A stretch of 23,087 nt of DNA from Candidatus Methylomirabilota bacterium (GCA_016209725.1 JACQVO010000095.1:1-23087), one strand, 5' to 3'. Shown: positions 14,594 through 22,080, counted from the stretch's first letter. Translations and numbers: made by a program. Notes: a model not told the origin generated them from the sequence alone.

Positions 14594-14693
14594 ATTCCGT
14601 TCACCCTGAGCCTGTCGAAGGGTGCGGAATCCAGGCTTCGTCGTGAACTCAGCCCGAACGGGGTCCCTGTGAAGCCGCTTCTGAATCGATACA
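14594..14693 (+). repeat. Dispersed palindromic repeat (CCTGAGCCTGTCGAAGG family), copy A
   Basis: Starts ATTCCGTTCACCCTGAGCCT and ends TACACT; it has a homologous inverted copy at 19440-19563. Shared blocks are the left 25 bases, CTCAG-CCGAACGGG in the middle and the TACACT end. Its right end touches the stop codon of the ion-transporter gene (CTA at 14694-14696 on the plus strand). Confidence 0.8.
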
Positions 14694-16004
14694 CTAAAAG
14701 AACTTCAACCATAACTTCAGCGCCAATCCCAGGTTGCAGATGAAGAGCGCCACCAGCGTCTGCGGGATGGCCAGCCACATCCACCGCGGCCAGCCGATCC
14801 GGTGGCCGTGCTTCTCCATGGCGGCGTAAGCCACCACGTTGGCCGAGGCCCCGATGGGCGTGCCGTTCCCCCCGATATCGGTCCCCAGCGACACCGCCCA
14901 CACCATGAGGGAGAGAGCCGGCACCCCCACCTGCCCGGCGATCCCCTTGATCACGTAGGCCATGCTGAGGGCAAAGGGCACATTGTCAACGATGGCCGAC
15001 GACACGGCCGAGAACCACATCAAGGTGGACAGCAGCGCCAGATCCTGGTGGCGGAAGACGTTGGCGATGAGGTCCGCCAGACCCTTGATGGATCCCGTCT
15101 TCTCCAGGCCCCCCACTACGACGAACAGACCGATGAAGAACAGCAGCACGTCGTAGTCAATCTTCCGCAGGATGTCCTCGGTCTTGTTGCCTCCCAAGAT
15201 GAGGATGAAGAAGGCCGGGATCAGGGGCGCGAGGGGCGCTGTCAGAGGGATGTGCAGCGTATGCTCCACCCAGGCGTGGATCACCAGGAAGAAGATCGCC
15301 ACCAGGAAGCCACCCAGGCCCAGCTTGAAGAGCCGCGCATCCTTGATCCCCCTGGCCGGGTCCATGGCCACCAGGGCCTGCCGATCCACCGTCCCACCGA
15401 GGACCAGCCGCTTCCGGCATTGGAGGTAGGCCACTGCGATAGCCCCCAGAGAGGCCACAACCGCCGTCGGCCCATTGTGGATCACGAAATCATTGAAGGA
15501 GAACCCCAACATGAGACCGAGGATGACGTTGGGTGGATCGCCCACCAGGGTAGAGGAGCCGCCGATGTTGGCCAGGCACACCTCCGCCACCACCACCGGG
15601 ATGGCGTCAAACTTGAGCAGGCGGGACAGCTCGTAGGTCAGCGTGGCGAAAAAGAGCATCACCGTGATGCTGTCCATGAAGGCGGCGAGGAAGCCGGTCA
15701 CCAGAGGAAAGACGACAAGGATGCGGTAGGGATTGTAGTCCAGCTTCTTGGCCACCACCAAGGCCATGTACGTGAAGAAGCCCGCCTCGGACAGGACCGC
15801 GATGATGGTGAACATCCCGAAGAGCAGACCGACCGTCTCCCAGTGGACGTAGGTGGTCAACGCCTCCTTCAGACTGAGGATCCCCAGGATCAGCAGGAGG
15901 ATGGCCCCCGACATGGAGACAATTGTGCGGTTGATCTTCTCCATGCCGATGGCCACGTACGTCGCCAAGAAGACCGAGATGGCCAGAACGGCCGGAACAC
16001 TCAT
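14694..16004 (-). CDS. ArsB/NhaD-type ion transporter (IT superfamily)
   Basis: 436 residues from ATG 16004, where the hydrophobic N-terminus begins (VPAVLAISVFLATYVAIGM); GAGAAGG/AGGAGG lies upstream. It has about eleven membrane segments. The two re-entrant-loop motifs of the superfamily are visible: CLANIGGSSTLVGDPPNVIL in the first half and LGTDIGGNGTPIGASANVVA in the second. The sequence resembles the group annotated as ArsB or Na+/H+ antiporter NhaD. No arsenic genes are nearby, and the true substrate (arsenite, Na+/H+ or a dicarboxylate) cannot be assigned. The gene has its own likely promoter at 16122-16150, and repeats abut both sides of its transcription unit. Confidence 0.88.
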   Translation of the reverse strand: MSVPAVLAISVFLATYVAIGMEKINRTIVSMSGAILLLILGILSLKEALTTYVHWETVGLLFGMFTIIAVLSEAGFFTYMALVVAKKLDYNPYRILVVFPLVTGFLAAFMDSITVMLFFATLTYELSRLLKFDAIPVVVAEVCLANIGGSSTLVGDPPNVILGLMLGFSFNDFVIHNGPTAVVASLGAIAVAYLQCRKRLVLGGTVDRQALVAMDPARGIKDARLFKLGLGGFLVAIFFLVIHAWVEHTLHIPLTAPLAPLIPAFFILILGGNKTEDILRKIDYDVLLFFIGLFVVVGGLEKTGSIKGLADLIANVFRHQDLALLSTLMWFSAVSSAIVDNVPFALSMAYVIKGIAGQVGVPALSLMVWAVSLGTDIGGNGTPIGASANVVAYAAMEKHGHRIGWPRWMWLAIPQTLVALFICNLGLALKLWLKFF

Positions 16005-16121
16005 GAGTGCCTTCTCCTCCTTTCCGCGAAACGCGGAAGCCCAGCCTGAACACCGGGCACTGACCGACCCCCGCGCCCTGCGCCATCGTTTCTCCCCTTC
16101 CCCCACGATGCTGGCAAGGCC

Positions 16122-16150
16122 ACCCTAACACAGGCCCTCGGCAGTGACAA
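16122..16150 (-). promoter_or_regulatory. Sigma-70-like promoter for the ion transporter
   Basis: On the minus strand TTGTCA (16150-16145) is followed after exactly 17 bases by TAGGGT (16127-16122). The -35 matches consensus at five of six positions, the -10 at three. It lies about 118 bases before the start codon, between the gene and the repeat element. Confidence 0.5.
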
Positions 16151-16186
16151 GAGGACCGAAGGGCGACGGCCCAGTGATCGCCTCAG

Positions 16187-16369
16187 CCCGAATAGTGCAG
16201 TTCAACCGCAGAGCACGCAGAGGACGCAGAGGAACCCGGCATGTTCACAGCGCTGGCGCGGAGCACTCGGAGATTTGGTTCGGAGGATTTCAGTCCGGCA
16301 GCCCCTCTCGCCTGATCAGCGTTGGCGACTCTTTGCGACCTTTGCGCGCTTGGCGGTGAAATATTTGGG
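16187..16369. repeat. ~184-bp dispersed palindromic element, copy 2
   Basis: Homologous over its full length to 6384-6567, same orientation, at an estimated three quarters identity. Its right end lies one base from the stop codon of the rmuC gene (16371-16373), so it replaces the native 3' end of that transcript. It is non-coding. Confidence 0.75.
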
Positions 16370-16370
16370 T

Positions 16371-17606
16371 TCAGGCGAGGCGCGGCGGGTCCGGCGCCGC
16401 CGGAAGCTCCGCGGGAGCGCCCTCGACGTGGAGGCCCCGGGCGCCCTGGCGCGCCCGGGAAAGTTGCGCCTTGAGATCCTCCCGGCTGTTCTGGAGCTGC
16501 GTGATCGCCCGGGACAGGCGGCCGTCCACCTCGCCGTCCATCTTCTCCAGGGCGTCGGCGATCGTCCTCAGGGCCTGGCTCAGCCGGGCCGTGTCGATCT
16601 CGGTGCCGAACCGCAGGACCACCTGGAGCAGGGACAGCAGGTACGGGATGGCCTGAGTATAACTGATGATGACCACCCCTTGCTTGAAGGCCTCGACATG
16701 CGCCTCCACGCACAGGTCGAAAACCGCATCCGGCACCGCCAGGACGGCAAGCTGGATCGTGCGGTCCGGGTCGAGGTACTTCACCACCTCCCGGATCTTC
16801 TTCTTCACCTCGGACTGGATCTCGTCGGCCAAGGCCTTCCGGACCGCCGGGTCCTCCGTCTCCTGGAGGCGCTCCAGTTGGGACAGCGCCGGCCATTTGC
16901 TGTCAATCGGAAGCAACCGTCCGTGCGGCAGCCGGAGAGCGAATTCCACGGGCTTGTTGTTGATGGTGAGGTTCATCTCCAGCAGCTCCGGCGGGAGTTG
17001 GGCCAGGATGGTCGCCAGGATGTTCTCGCCGGCCATCCCCCGGGACTTGGTCCCGGCGAGCACGGTCTCCAGGCGCTTCAAGACGTCCCAGGCCTCCCGC
17101 TCGTGCTTTTCCCGGACCTGGTCGGCGGCCTGGATCTGCGCCACCAGCTCCCGGGTCTGCGCGATCTCGGTCCGGAGGCCCTGCTGGCCCGCGGTCAGAT
17201 TCCCCGTGAGCGATTCCTGGACCTGGCCCAGATGTTGCGCCAGCAACTCCTGCGTCCGGACCGTCCGGTGAGCGAGCTCCGTGACCGACGTGAGGGCCTG
17301 CTGGGTCTGGTGGATCCGCTGCGTGAGTGCCTCGGCTGTCTGCTGGACGGCCGCCTGGCCCTGCTCCCGTGTCTGCACAACCTCGGACCGAACGCTTTCC
17401 TGGGTCCGGGCCAGTGCCTGGACCTCACCGAACAGTTGTCCTACCCTGGCCCCCAGCTCCCCCAGGCTCGTCTGAAGGCCCGCCAGGACCGTCTGCGCCA
17501 GATCCTCGCCCGGCCGCCGGCGGCGAGAGAGGGCCACAAGGGCGATCCCCAGGGACAAGAGGAGGGCCAGGATCCCAAGCAGCATCAATAGTTGGCTCTG
17601 GGTCAT
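16371..17606 (-). CDS. rmuC: DNA recombination protein RmuC
   Basis: 411 residues from ATG 17606 with GGAG upstream. An N-terminal membrane helix (LLMLLGILALLLSLGIALVAL) is followed by a long coiled coil rich in Gln, Thr and Arg up to about residue 165. Then comes the RmuC nuclease-fold core: RGMAGENILATILAQLPPEL, LRLPHGRLLPIDSKWPALSQ, VVKYLDPDRTIQLAVLAVPD and AFKQGVVIISYTQAIPYLL. RmuC is a PD-(D/E)XK-like protein that limits recombination at inverted repeats and was found through its effect on UV-independent inversions. The Asp/Lys of IDSKWP fits the active-site pattern. The tail is Pro/Ala-rich. Confidence 0.9.
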   Translation of the reverse strand: MTQSQLLMLLGILALLLSLGIALVALSRRRRPGEDLAQTVLAGLQTSLGELGARVGQLFGEVQALARTQESVRSEVVQTREQGQAAVQQTAEALTQRIHQTQQALTSVTELAHRTVRTQELLAQHLGQVQESLTGNLTAGQQGLRTEIAQTRELVAQIQAADQVREKHEREAWDVLKRLETVLAGTKSRGMAGENILATILAQLPPELLEMNLTINNKPVEFALRLPHGRLLPIDSKWPALSQLERLQETEDPAVRKALADEIQSEVKKKIREVVKYLDPDRTIQLAVLAVPDAVFDLCVEAHVEAFKQGVVIISYTQAIPYLLSLLQVVLRFGTEIDTARLSQALRTIADALEKMDGEVDGRLSRAITQLQNSREDLKAQLSRARQGARGLHVEGAPAELPAAPDPPRLA

Positions 17607-17993
17607 CGGTCACTCCGAAAGGCCGGCGGCGATTGCGACAGCCTACACAAGGGAGGCCCGGGATTCAACCTTTCTCTCTGGCGGCCCTCTAACTGGGCAA
17701 ATGGCAGCCTGATCCTGGCCCTCGGGCTTGCCGAACCGGCCCTGGCCCAAGGCATTGACCAGCGACAGGAGAATCAACAGCAGCGAATCGCCAGCCGGAT
17801 CGGGGACGGCTCCCTGACTGCATTCGAGGCGGCCCGCTTGCAGCGAGGGCAGGCCTGGATCGCCCGCGAAGAGCAGCGGTTCAGAGCCGATGAGAACCTG
17901 CGCCCATGGGAGCGCGCCAAGCTCCACCGAGACTTGAACCGCGCCTCCCGCCGCATCTGGTACGGGCGCCATAACTGGAGGTGGAGACGCTAG
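17592..17993 (+). CDS. Small secreted protein, upstream member of a tandem paralogous pair; start doubtful
   Basis: The C-terminal 80 residues (QGIDQRQENQQQRIASRIGD, GSLTAFEAARLQRGQAWIAR, ERAKLHRDLNRASRRIWYG) are clearly paralogous to the next gene. A hydrophobic stretch ending in an AxA-type site (SLILALGLAEPALAQ) precedes it, so it was secreted at least ancestrally. The open frame reaches back to a TTG at 17592, which would put some 37 unlikely residues before the signal and overlap the divergent rmuC start. No ATG or GTG lies between. An ATG at 17701 is one base out of frame; restoring one base near 17709 would give MAALILALGLAEPALAQ. So either a non-standard start is used or the copy is frameshifted. 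The function is unknown. Confidence 0.55.
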   Translation: MALGHRSLRKAGGDCDSLHKGGPGFNLSLWRPSNWANGSLILALGLAEPALAQGIDQRQENQQQRIASRIGDGSLTAFEAARLQRGQAWIAREEQRFRADENLRPWERAKLHRDLNRASRRIWYGRHNWRWRR

Positions 17994-18091
17994 TCCCTGC
18001 CGCGACTGGCGGCATGGCGGTTGCCCCGATCATCGCTTACAACGACTTGACCGAAAACGGAGCACACAAAACATCCGGGAGGAGGCCCACG

Positions 18092-18421
18092 ATGAAGACC
18101 CACTTGACAGTGCTCGCCGCCGCTCTCGCTCTCCTGGCCGTCGCCGGGCTTCCCCCGGCCGAGGCCGGTCCGATCAAGAAACGCGAGACCCGACAGCAGA
18201 AGCGCATCGCCGAGGGCGTGGAGAGCGGCCAGTTGACGGCCCTGGAAACCGCCAAGCTCGAGGGGGGGCAGGCCAAGATCGAGGCAGATCGGCATAAGGC
18301 CCTGTCCGACGGTGTCATGACCAAGAAGGAAAAGGCCAGGCTCACCCGGGAGCAGAACCGCGCCTCCCGCCGCATCTACCGCCAGAAGCACGACGCGCAG
18401 GTGCAGCCCGGCACGAAGTAA
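18092..18421 (+). CDS. Small secreted protein, downstream member of the pair
   Basis: 109 residues from ATG 18092 with GGGAGGAGG upstream. A signal peptide is clear (MKTHLTVLAAALALLAVAGL, cut near PPAEAG). The mature part is very basic and built from two units sharing G-x-[LM]-T-x-x-E-x-A-[RK]-L-x-x-x-Q: GQLTALETAKLEGGQ and GVMTKKEKARLTREQ. It ends NRASRRIYRQKHD. Predicted helices with a T-x-x-E cap recall a helix-turn-helix repeat, but I know no assigned function. It is probably periplasmic or extracellular. A 20-base exact match with the upstream copy spans ACCGCGCCTCCCGCCGCATC. A strong terminator follows 27 bases after the stop, so the pair forms its own unit. Confidence 0.75.
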   Translation: MKTHLTVLAAALALLAVAGLPPAEAGPIKKRETRQQKRIAEGVESGQLTALETAKLEGGQAKIEADRHKALSDGVMTKKEKARLTREQNRASRRIYRQKHDAQVQPGTK

Positions 18422-18447
18422 CCCCCCGCCGCCCTCCAGCGGCCCTG

Positions 18448-18496
18448 ACGGGCCCGAATTCCCGCGTCTCGCGGGATTCCGGGCCCGTCCCCTTTT
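18448..18496 (+). terminator. Strong intrinsic terminator after the small-protein pair
   Basis: ACGGGCCCGAATTCCCGCG (18448-18466) pairs with CGCGGGATTCCGGGCCCGT (18470-18488), 17 of 19 positions, around a three-base loop. CCCCTTTT follows. It is 27 bases from the stop codon. Confidence 0.88.
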
Positions 18497-18520
18497 GACC
18501 AAGACCTGAACGTCTCCATC

Positions 18521-18650
18521 ATCCGCAGATTACGCAGGCCCCCCTCCCACACCCTCCCCCTTCAGAGGGGGGAGGGCTCGGGTGGGGGTGAAATCTGCGG
18601 AATCTGCCTGCCTGTGCGTGGCCGCACGCAGACAGGCGTAATCTGTGGAT
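18521..18650. repeat. Nested palindromic intergenic element
   Basis: Outer imperfect inverted repeats ATCCGCAGATTACGCAGG (18521-18538) and CAGGCGTAATCTGTGGAT (18633-18650) differ at about three positions. Inside lie a C-rich/G-rich hairpin (about 18538-18590, CCCCCCTCCC against GGGGGGAGGG) and a second small hairpin, GCCTGTGCGTG...CGCACGC...ACAGGC (about 18610-18636). There is no coding capacity. It resembles a small non-autonomous mobile or REP-like element. Confidence 0.65.
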
Positions 18651-18704
18651 AAGTATCGGGTCTGCCTTCGGGTATTTTCGAAAGGTCTGTGGATGCTCTC
18701 GATG

Positions 18705-19439
18705 TCAGGCGGGCAGGAGCGCGGCCGGCAGCGCCTGCAGGTTCGAGATCACCTCGGCGCCGTCGGAGACCTGGCTGACGCTCGAGGGGTGGCACAGGTG
18801 GATGGGCCGCATCCCGACGGCGCGCGCGCCCGCAACGTCCGTCGTGGCGTCGTCCCCGACATGGGCGGCCTCGGCCGGCGCGACCCCCAGGGCCGCGAGA
18901 GTCCGATGGAAGATCTCGGGGTGGGGTTTCCGCAGGCCGACCTCGTCGGAAAAGGTGAGCACACGAAGGTACGGGGCTAGCCCCAGTTGGCTCAGCACGA
19001 TTCGCAGCATCCTGCCCGGCGTCCGGCCGGTATTGCAGATCAGACCGAGCGCGAGGCCGCGCGCGTGCAGGATGCGGAGGGCGTCCAACGCCCCGGCATT
19101 GGGCACGGGGAGCGACGACAGGATGGGCAGGCAATAGGCCGCATCCAGAGCGTCCATGAGTCCGCCTTCGGCGGACACGACGCCATCCAGGCCCAGGCAC
19201 CCGAGGAGCAGCCGCACCTGCCCGCGCGAGCCGACGTCCCGCTGCGTCCCCCACACCTCCTCCAGCCTGCCGCCCACCGCGTCGTAGGCAAGCGCCACCG
19301 CCCCGACCTCCACCGCGATGCCCTCGCGGGCCAGGGCCTCCTGAACGCCGCGCACGCGATCTTCCCGCGCCTGCCGCAATCCCTCCGGCGTATCCAGGAT
19401 CAGGGTCTGCCAAAGATCGAAAGTCACGGCCTTGACCAT
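18705..19439 (-). CDS. HAD-superfamily hydrolase with FDLW motif I
   Basis: 244 residues from ATG 19439. HAD motifs: I VTFDLWQTLI (nucleophile D8, with W10 where phosphatases usually have the second Asp), II LICNTGRT, III LRKPHPEIF and IV HVGDDATTDVAGA. A helical cap lies between motifs I and II (QAREDRVRGVQEALAREG...). A missing second Asp is also seen in haloacid dehalogenases (FDxYGTL), but a FDLWxTL subgroup is common among uncharacterised HADs, so phosphatase activity is uncertain. The frame is open upstream to 19535, but that part is dispersed-repeat DNA. The ATG immediately follows the repeat end TACACT with no ribosome site, so translation may be weak or leaderless. Confidence 0.82.
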   Translation of the reverse strand: MVKAVTFDLWQTLILDTPEGLRQAREDRVRGVQEALAREGIAVEVGAVALAYDAVGGRLEEVWGTQRDVGSRGQVRLLLGCLGLDGVVSAEGGLMDALDAAYCLPILSSLPVPNAGALDALRILHARGLALGLICNTGRTPGRMLRIVLSQLGLAPYLRVLTFSDEVGLRKPHPEIFHRTLAALGVAPAEAAHVGDDATTDVAGARAVGMRPIHLCHPSSVSQVSDGAEVISNLQALPAALLPA

Positions 19440-19563
19440 AGTGTACCGTTTCCAGAATGGCTCCGTAGCGAACCCGTTCGGACTGAGCCCTTCGACTCGG
19501 CTCAGGACATGCTTGTCGAAGCCCGAACTGCTCACCCTTCGACAGGCTCAGGGTGAACGGAAT
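19440..19563 (-). repeat. Dispersed palindromic repeat (CCTGAGCCTGTCGAAGG family), copy B
   Basis: Inverted copy of 14594-14693, longer by about 24 bases in the middle, where a second palindromic half (CCTGAGCCGAGTCGAAGGG on the minus strand) is retained. Its end TACACT directly abuts the ATG of the HAD gene. Confidence 0.8.
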
Positions 19564-19697
19564 CGTCAGAGCATTTGAGATCCACTACACCGGAGCGGAC
19601 CGGCGATGGGTACGCTACCACGGGGCCAGGGCCCACGCAACCACCCGCGTGCGGTTCGGACCTCCTGACATCTCTTTGGCCCGCAGCCGCGTTTCCC

Positions 19698-19726
19698 TTG
19701 AAGCCATCCGGGGCGCGTGCTATTCT
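19698..19726 (+). promoter_or_regulatory. Promoter of the lysW cluster
   Basis: TTGAAG (19698-19703), 17 bases, TATTCT (19721-19726): four of six matches in each box with ideal spacing. It lies about 36 bases before the lysW start codon, which has the ribosome site GGAGGTGAGG. Confidence 0.6.
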
Positions 19727-19761
19727 CCCCGGCGATTCCACCGGAGCTGGAGGTGAGGAAG

Positions 19762-19926
19762 ATGGCACTCTGTACCGAATGTGAAGCCGAGATCGTCCTG
19801 GATGCATCCACCGAGATCGGGGAGATCATCCAATGCCCCGACTGCGGCCTGGACCTCGAAGTTCTCAGCGTGCAGCCCCCCGAGCTGGCCCCGGCGCCTG
19901 AGGAAGAGGAGGACTGGGGCGAATGA
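19762..19926 (+). CDS. lysW: LysW amino-group carrier protein
   Basis: 54 residues from ATG 19762, behind GGAGGTGAGG. An N-terminal zinc-ribbon with CTEC and CPDC is followed by an acidic tail ending EEDWGE, the hallmark of LysW: its C-terminal Glu is the attachment point for the amino group of alpha-aminoadipate (or glutamate). Pathway intermediates then travel bound to this protein between LysX, LysZ, LysY and later enzymes. An in-frame ATG at 19717 exists, but the ribosome site and family length favour 19762. The stop overlaps lysX (ATGA), so the two are translationally coupled. Confidence 0.95.
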   Translation: MALCTECEAEIVLDASTEIGEIIQCPDCGLDLEVLSVQPPELAPAPEEEEDWGE

Positions 19927-20762
19927 AGATCGGCATCCTGTGCTCCCTGATCCGCAAGGAGGAGAAGCTCCTCTTCGACGAGTTCCGCCGGCGCGATCTG
20001 GAGTTCATCCGCATCGACGACCGGGAACTGATCCTGGACCTGCATCAACGGCAGTGGGACTTCGACGTCATCCTGGAGCGCAGCATCAATCACTCCCGGG
20101 CTCTCCACACCCTGAAGTACCTGAATGACTGCGGCATCAAGACCGTCAATACCTACGACGTGGCCAACACCTGCGGTGACAAGCTGTTGACCACCCTGGC
20201 CCTGATCCGGGAGGGCGTGCCCACACCCAAGGTGTCCGTGGCCTACACACCCGAGTCGGCCCTGCAGGCCATCGAGCAGCTCGGATACCCCGTCGTCCTC
20301 AAGCCCGCCGTGGGGTCGTGGGGTCGCCTGCTGTCCAAGGTGAACGACCGGGATGCCGCCGAGGCGCTCCTGGAGCACAAGGAGACCCTGGGCTCCTATC
20401 ATCATTCCACCTACTACATCCAGGCATACGTCGAGAAGCGCGGCCGGGACATCCGCTCCTTCGTCGTCGGCGACGAGACCATCTGCGCCATCTACCGGAC
20501 CTCGCAGCATTGGATCACCAACACGGCGCGGGGCGGTATCGCCAGCAACTGTCCCGTGACGCCGGATCTGAACGAGATCTCCGTCCGGGCGGCCAAGGCC
20601 GTGGGCGGCGGCATCGTCGCCATCGACATCTTCGAGACGCCCGAGGGCCTCCTGGTGAACGAGGTCAACTACACCATGGAGTTCCGGAACAGCATAGACA
20701 CCACCGGCGTGAACATCCCGGCCAAGGTGGTGGACTATGTCCTCGAGGTGGCCGGGAGGTAG
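19923..20762 (+). CDS. lysX: LysW ligase LysX (ATP-grasp)
   Basis: 279 residues. It belongs to the RimK-like ATP-grasp family: MKIGILCSLIRKEEKLLFDE at the start, nucleotide-binding VVLKPAVGSWGRLLSKV, and metal motif LLVNEVNYTMEFRNSID (the intact E-V-N triad, in contrast with the ATP-grasp near the window start). N-Y-T-M-E-F-R-N is the family's substrate-site region. It joins the amino group of alpha-aminoadipate, or glutamate in ArgX-type enzymes, to the C-terminal Glu of LysW. Which amino acid is used cannot be settled here. It overlaps lysW by four bases. Confidence 0.93.
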   Translation: MKIGILCSLIRKEEKLLFDEFRRRDLEFIRIDDRELILDLHQRQWDFDVILERSINHSRALHTLKYLNDCGIKTVNTYDVANTCGDKLLTTLALIREGVPTPKVSVAYTPESALQAIEQLGYPVVLKPAVGSWGRLLSKVNDRDAAEALLEHKETLGSYHHSTYYIQAYVEKRGRDIRSFVVGDETICAIYRTSQHWITNTARGGIASNCPVTPDLNEISVRAAKAVGGGIVAIDIFETPEGLLVNEVNYTMEFRNSIDTTGVNIPAKVVDYVLEVAGR

Positions 20763-20821
20763 CCAGAACGTCTTCGGCTATTCGAGGGAGGCCGTGCCTT
20801 TTCTGCCACGCAAGACGGAAC

Positions 20822-20927
20822 GTCGAATATCGAATCACGAATGTCGAATGACGAACGCCGCAGGCGACCAACGCACGGAGAAAGGATGGTTCGAAATTCG
20901 TCATTCGGTGTTCGACATTCGATATTT
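20822..20927. repeat. GAATGTCGAATGACGAA-type inverted repeat between lysX and lysY
   Basis: A left arm (20822-20855) built of CGAATATCGAAT...GAATGTCGAATGACGAA and a right arm (20890-20927) ATTCGTCATTCGGTGTTCG...ATTCGATATTT form an imperfect long inverted repeat. Each arm also repeats CGAAT internally. The rest of the gap is unremarkable. Such CGAAT-rich elements look like dispersed intergenic repeats. Confidence 0.7.
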
Positions 20928-20939
20928 CTTGGAGACTCC

Positions 20940-20967
20940 TTGTGTTCGGTTTCGGGTAGATTATAGG
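20940..20967 (+). promoter_or_regulatory. Weak promoter candidate before lysY
   Basis: TTGTGT (20940-20945), 16 bases, TATAGG (20962-20967). It may restart transcription after the repeat-filled gap. The evidence is only the two boxes. Confidence 0.3.
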
Positions 20968-20977
20968 TAATTGCCTG

Positions 20978-22033
20978 ATGCGGCCTGATGGCATGGTCAG
21001 GGTGGGGATCGTCGGCGCCTCCGGCTACACCGGGGGCGAGGCCCTGCGCATCCTGCTTCGACATCCGGGTGTCGAGGTCGTCCAGGCCACCTCGGAATCG
21101 AACGCCGGGCACTTCGTCCACACCATCCACCCCAATTTGCGGAAGCAGTCCCAGCTCAAGTTCACCAGCATCAACGACCTGAAGTCCTGCGATGTTTTCT
21201 TCCTGTGCCTCCCCCACGGCAGCGCCATGCGGCGGATCACGCAACTTGAAAGCCTGGCGGAGCGGATCGTTGACCTGAGCGCCGATTTTCGCTTGCGGGA
21301 TCCCGCCGACTACCCGCGCTGGTACGGGCATCCCCACGGCGCCCCCCAGTATCTCGATCGGTTCGTCTACGGGATCCCGGAGCTCCATCGCAAAGCCATC
21401 AGCCAGGCCAGGTTCATCACCGGCGCCGGCTGCCTCGCCACCGCATCCATCCTGGGATTGATGCCGCTCTTCAAGCACGACGTCATCGCCAGGCGTGAGG
21501 TCTTCATCGAGGCCAAGGTCGGATCCTCGGCGGCCGGCGACACCCCGCACCTGTCCACCCACCACCCCGAGCGCAGCGGATCGGTCCGCTCGTTCCAGCC
21601 GACCGGCCACCGCCACACCGCCGAGATCGTCCAGGAACTTGCTTTCGGCCAGCCGCCGACAATCCACTTCAGCGCCACCGCCATCGAAGCCGTCCGCGGC
21701 GTCCTGGCCACCTGCCACGTGTTCCTGAAGGACGGGGTCGAGGATAAGGACATCTGGAGGGTCTATCGGTCCGAGTACGCCGACGAACCTTTCATGCGGA
21801 TCGTCAAGGACCGGCAGGGCATCTACCGCTATCCGGAGCCGAAGATCCTCGCCGGCACCAACTTCTGCGATGTCGGCTTCGAGAGGGACGCGCAGGGATC
21901 GCGCCTGGTCGTGATGGCCGCCCTGGACAACCTGGTGAAGGGCGCCGCCGGCAACGGGGTGCAGGCCATGAACCTCGCCTGCGGCCTCCCCGAGACGGCC
22001 GGCCTGGAGTTCCCGGGGCTGCATCCGATCTGA
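20978..22033 (+). CDS. lysY: LysY, LysW-aminoadipyl phosphate reductase (ArgC family)
   Basis: 351 residues from ATG 20978; ATG 20993 (MVRVGIVGASGYTGGE) is an alternative start. An NAD(P) Rossmann motif, VGIVGASGYTGGE, is followed by LCLPHGSAM, the catalytic Cys152 in FITGAGCLATASIL, and later conserved HTAEIVQEL, GTNFCDVGF and ALDNLVKGAAGNGVQAMN. It reduces the acyl phosphate made by LysZ to the semialdehyde while the substrate stays on LysW. The LysW context makes lysY more likely than a free-acetylglutamate argC. It is separated from lysX by a repeat-filled gap of 215 bases. Confidence 0.93.
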   Translation: MRPDGMVRVGIVGASGYTGGEALRILLRHPGVEVVQATSESNAGHFVHTIHPNLRKQSQLKFTSINDLKSCDVFFLCLPHGSAMRRITQLESLAERIVDLSADFRLRDPADYPRWYGHPHGAPQYLDRFVYGIPELHRKAISQARFITGAGCLATASILGLMPLFKHDVIARREVFIEAKVGSSAAGDTPHLSTHHPERSGSVRSFQPTGHRHTAEIVQELAFGQPPTIHFSATAIEAVRGVLATCHVFLKDGVEDKDIWRVYRSEYADEPFMRIVKDRQGIYRYPEPKILAGTNFCDVGFERDAQGSRLVVMAALDNLVKGAAGNGVQAMNLACGLPETAGLEFPGLHPI

Positions 22034-22047
22034 GCAGGGTGGCCGGC

Positions 22048-22080
22048 GGTTCGAGGTTCGAGGTTCACGGTTCGAGGTTC
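22048..22080. repeat. 7-base tandem repeat GGTTCGA
   Basis: About 4.7 units of GGTTCGA (one unit is GGTTCAC) stand between lysY and hicA. It is too short and irregular for a CRISPR array. It ends about 29 bases before the hicA start. Confidence 0.75.

Noticed and set aside
16183..16896. Minus-strand open frame ending in ASSACSAVELHYSG, like another at 6380-6715 ending SAVELHFSG
   Set aside because: The shared ends are just the translation of the two copies of the ~184-bp repeat, not a protein family.
22048..22080. Tandem GGTTCGA units as a CRISPR array
   Set aside because: The units are 7 bases long without spacers; no cas genes are nearby.
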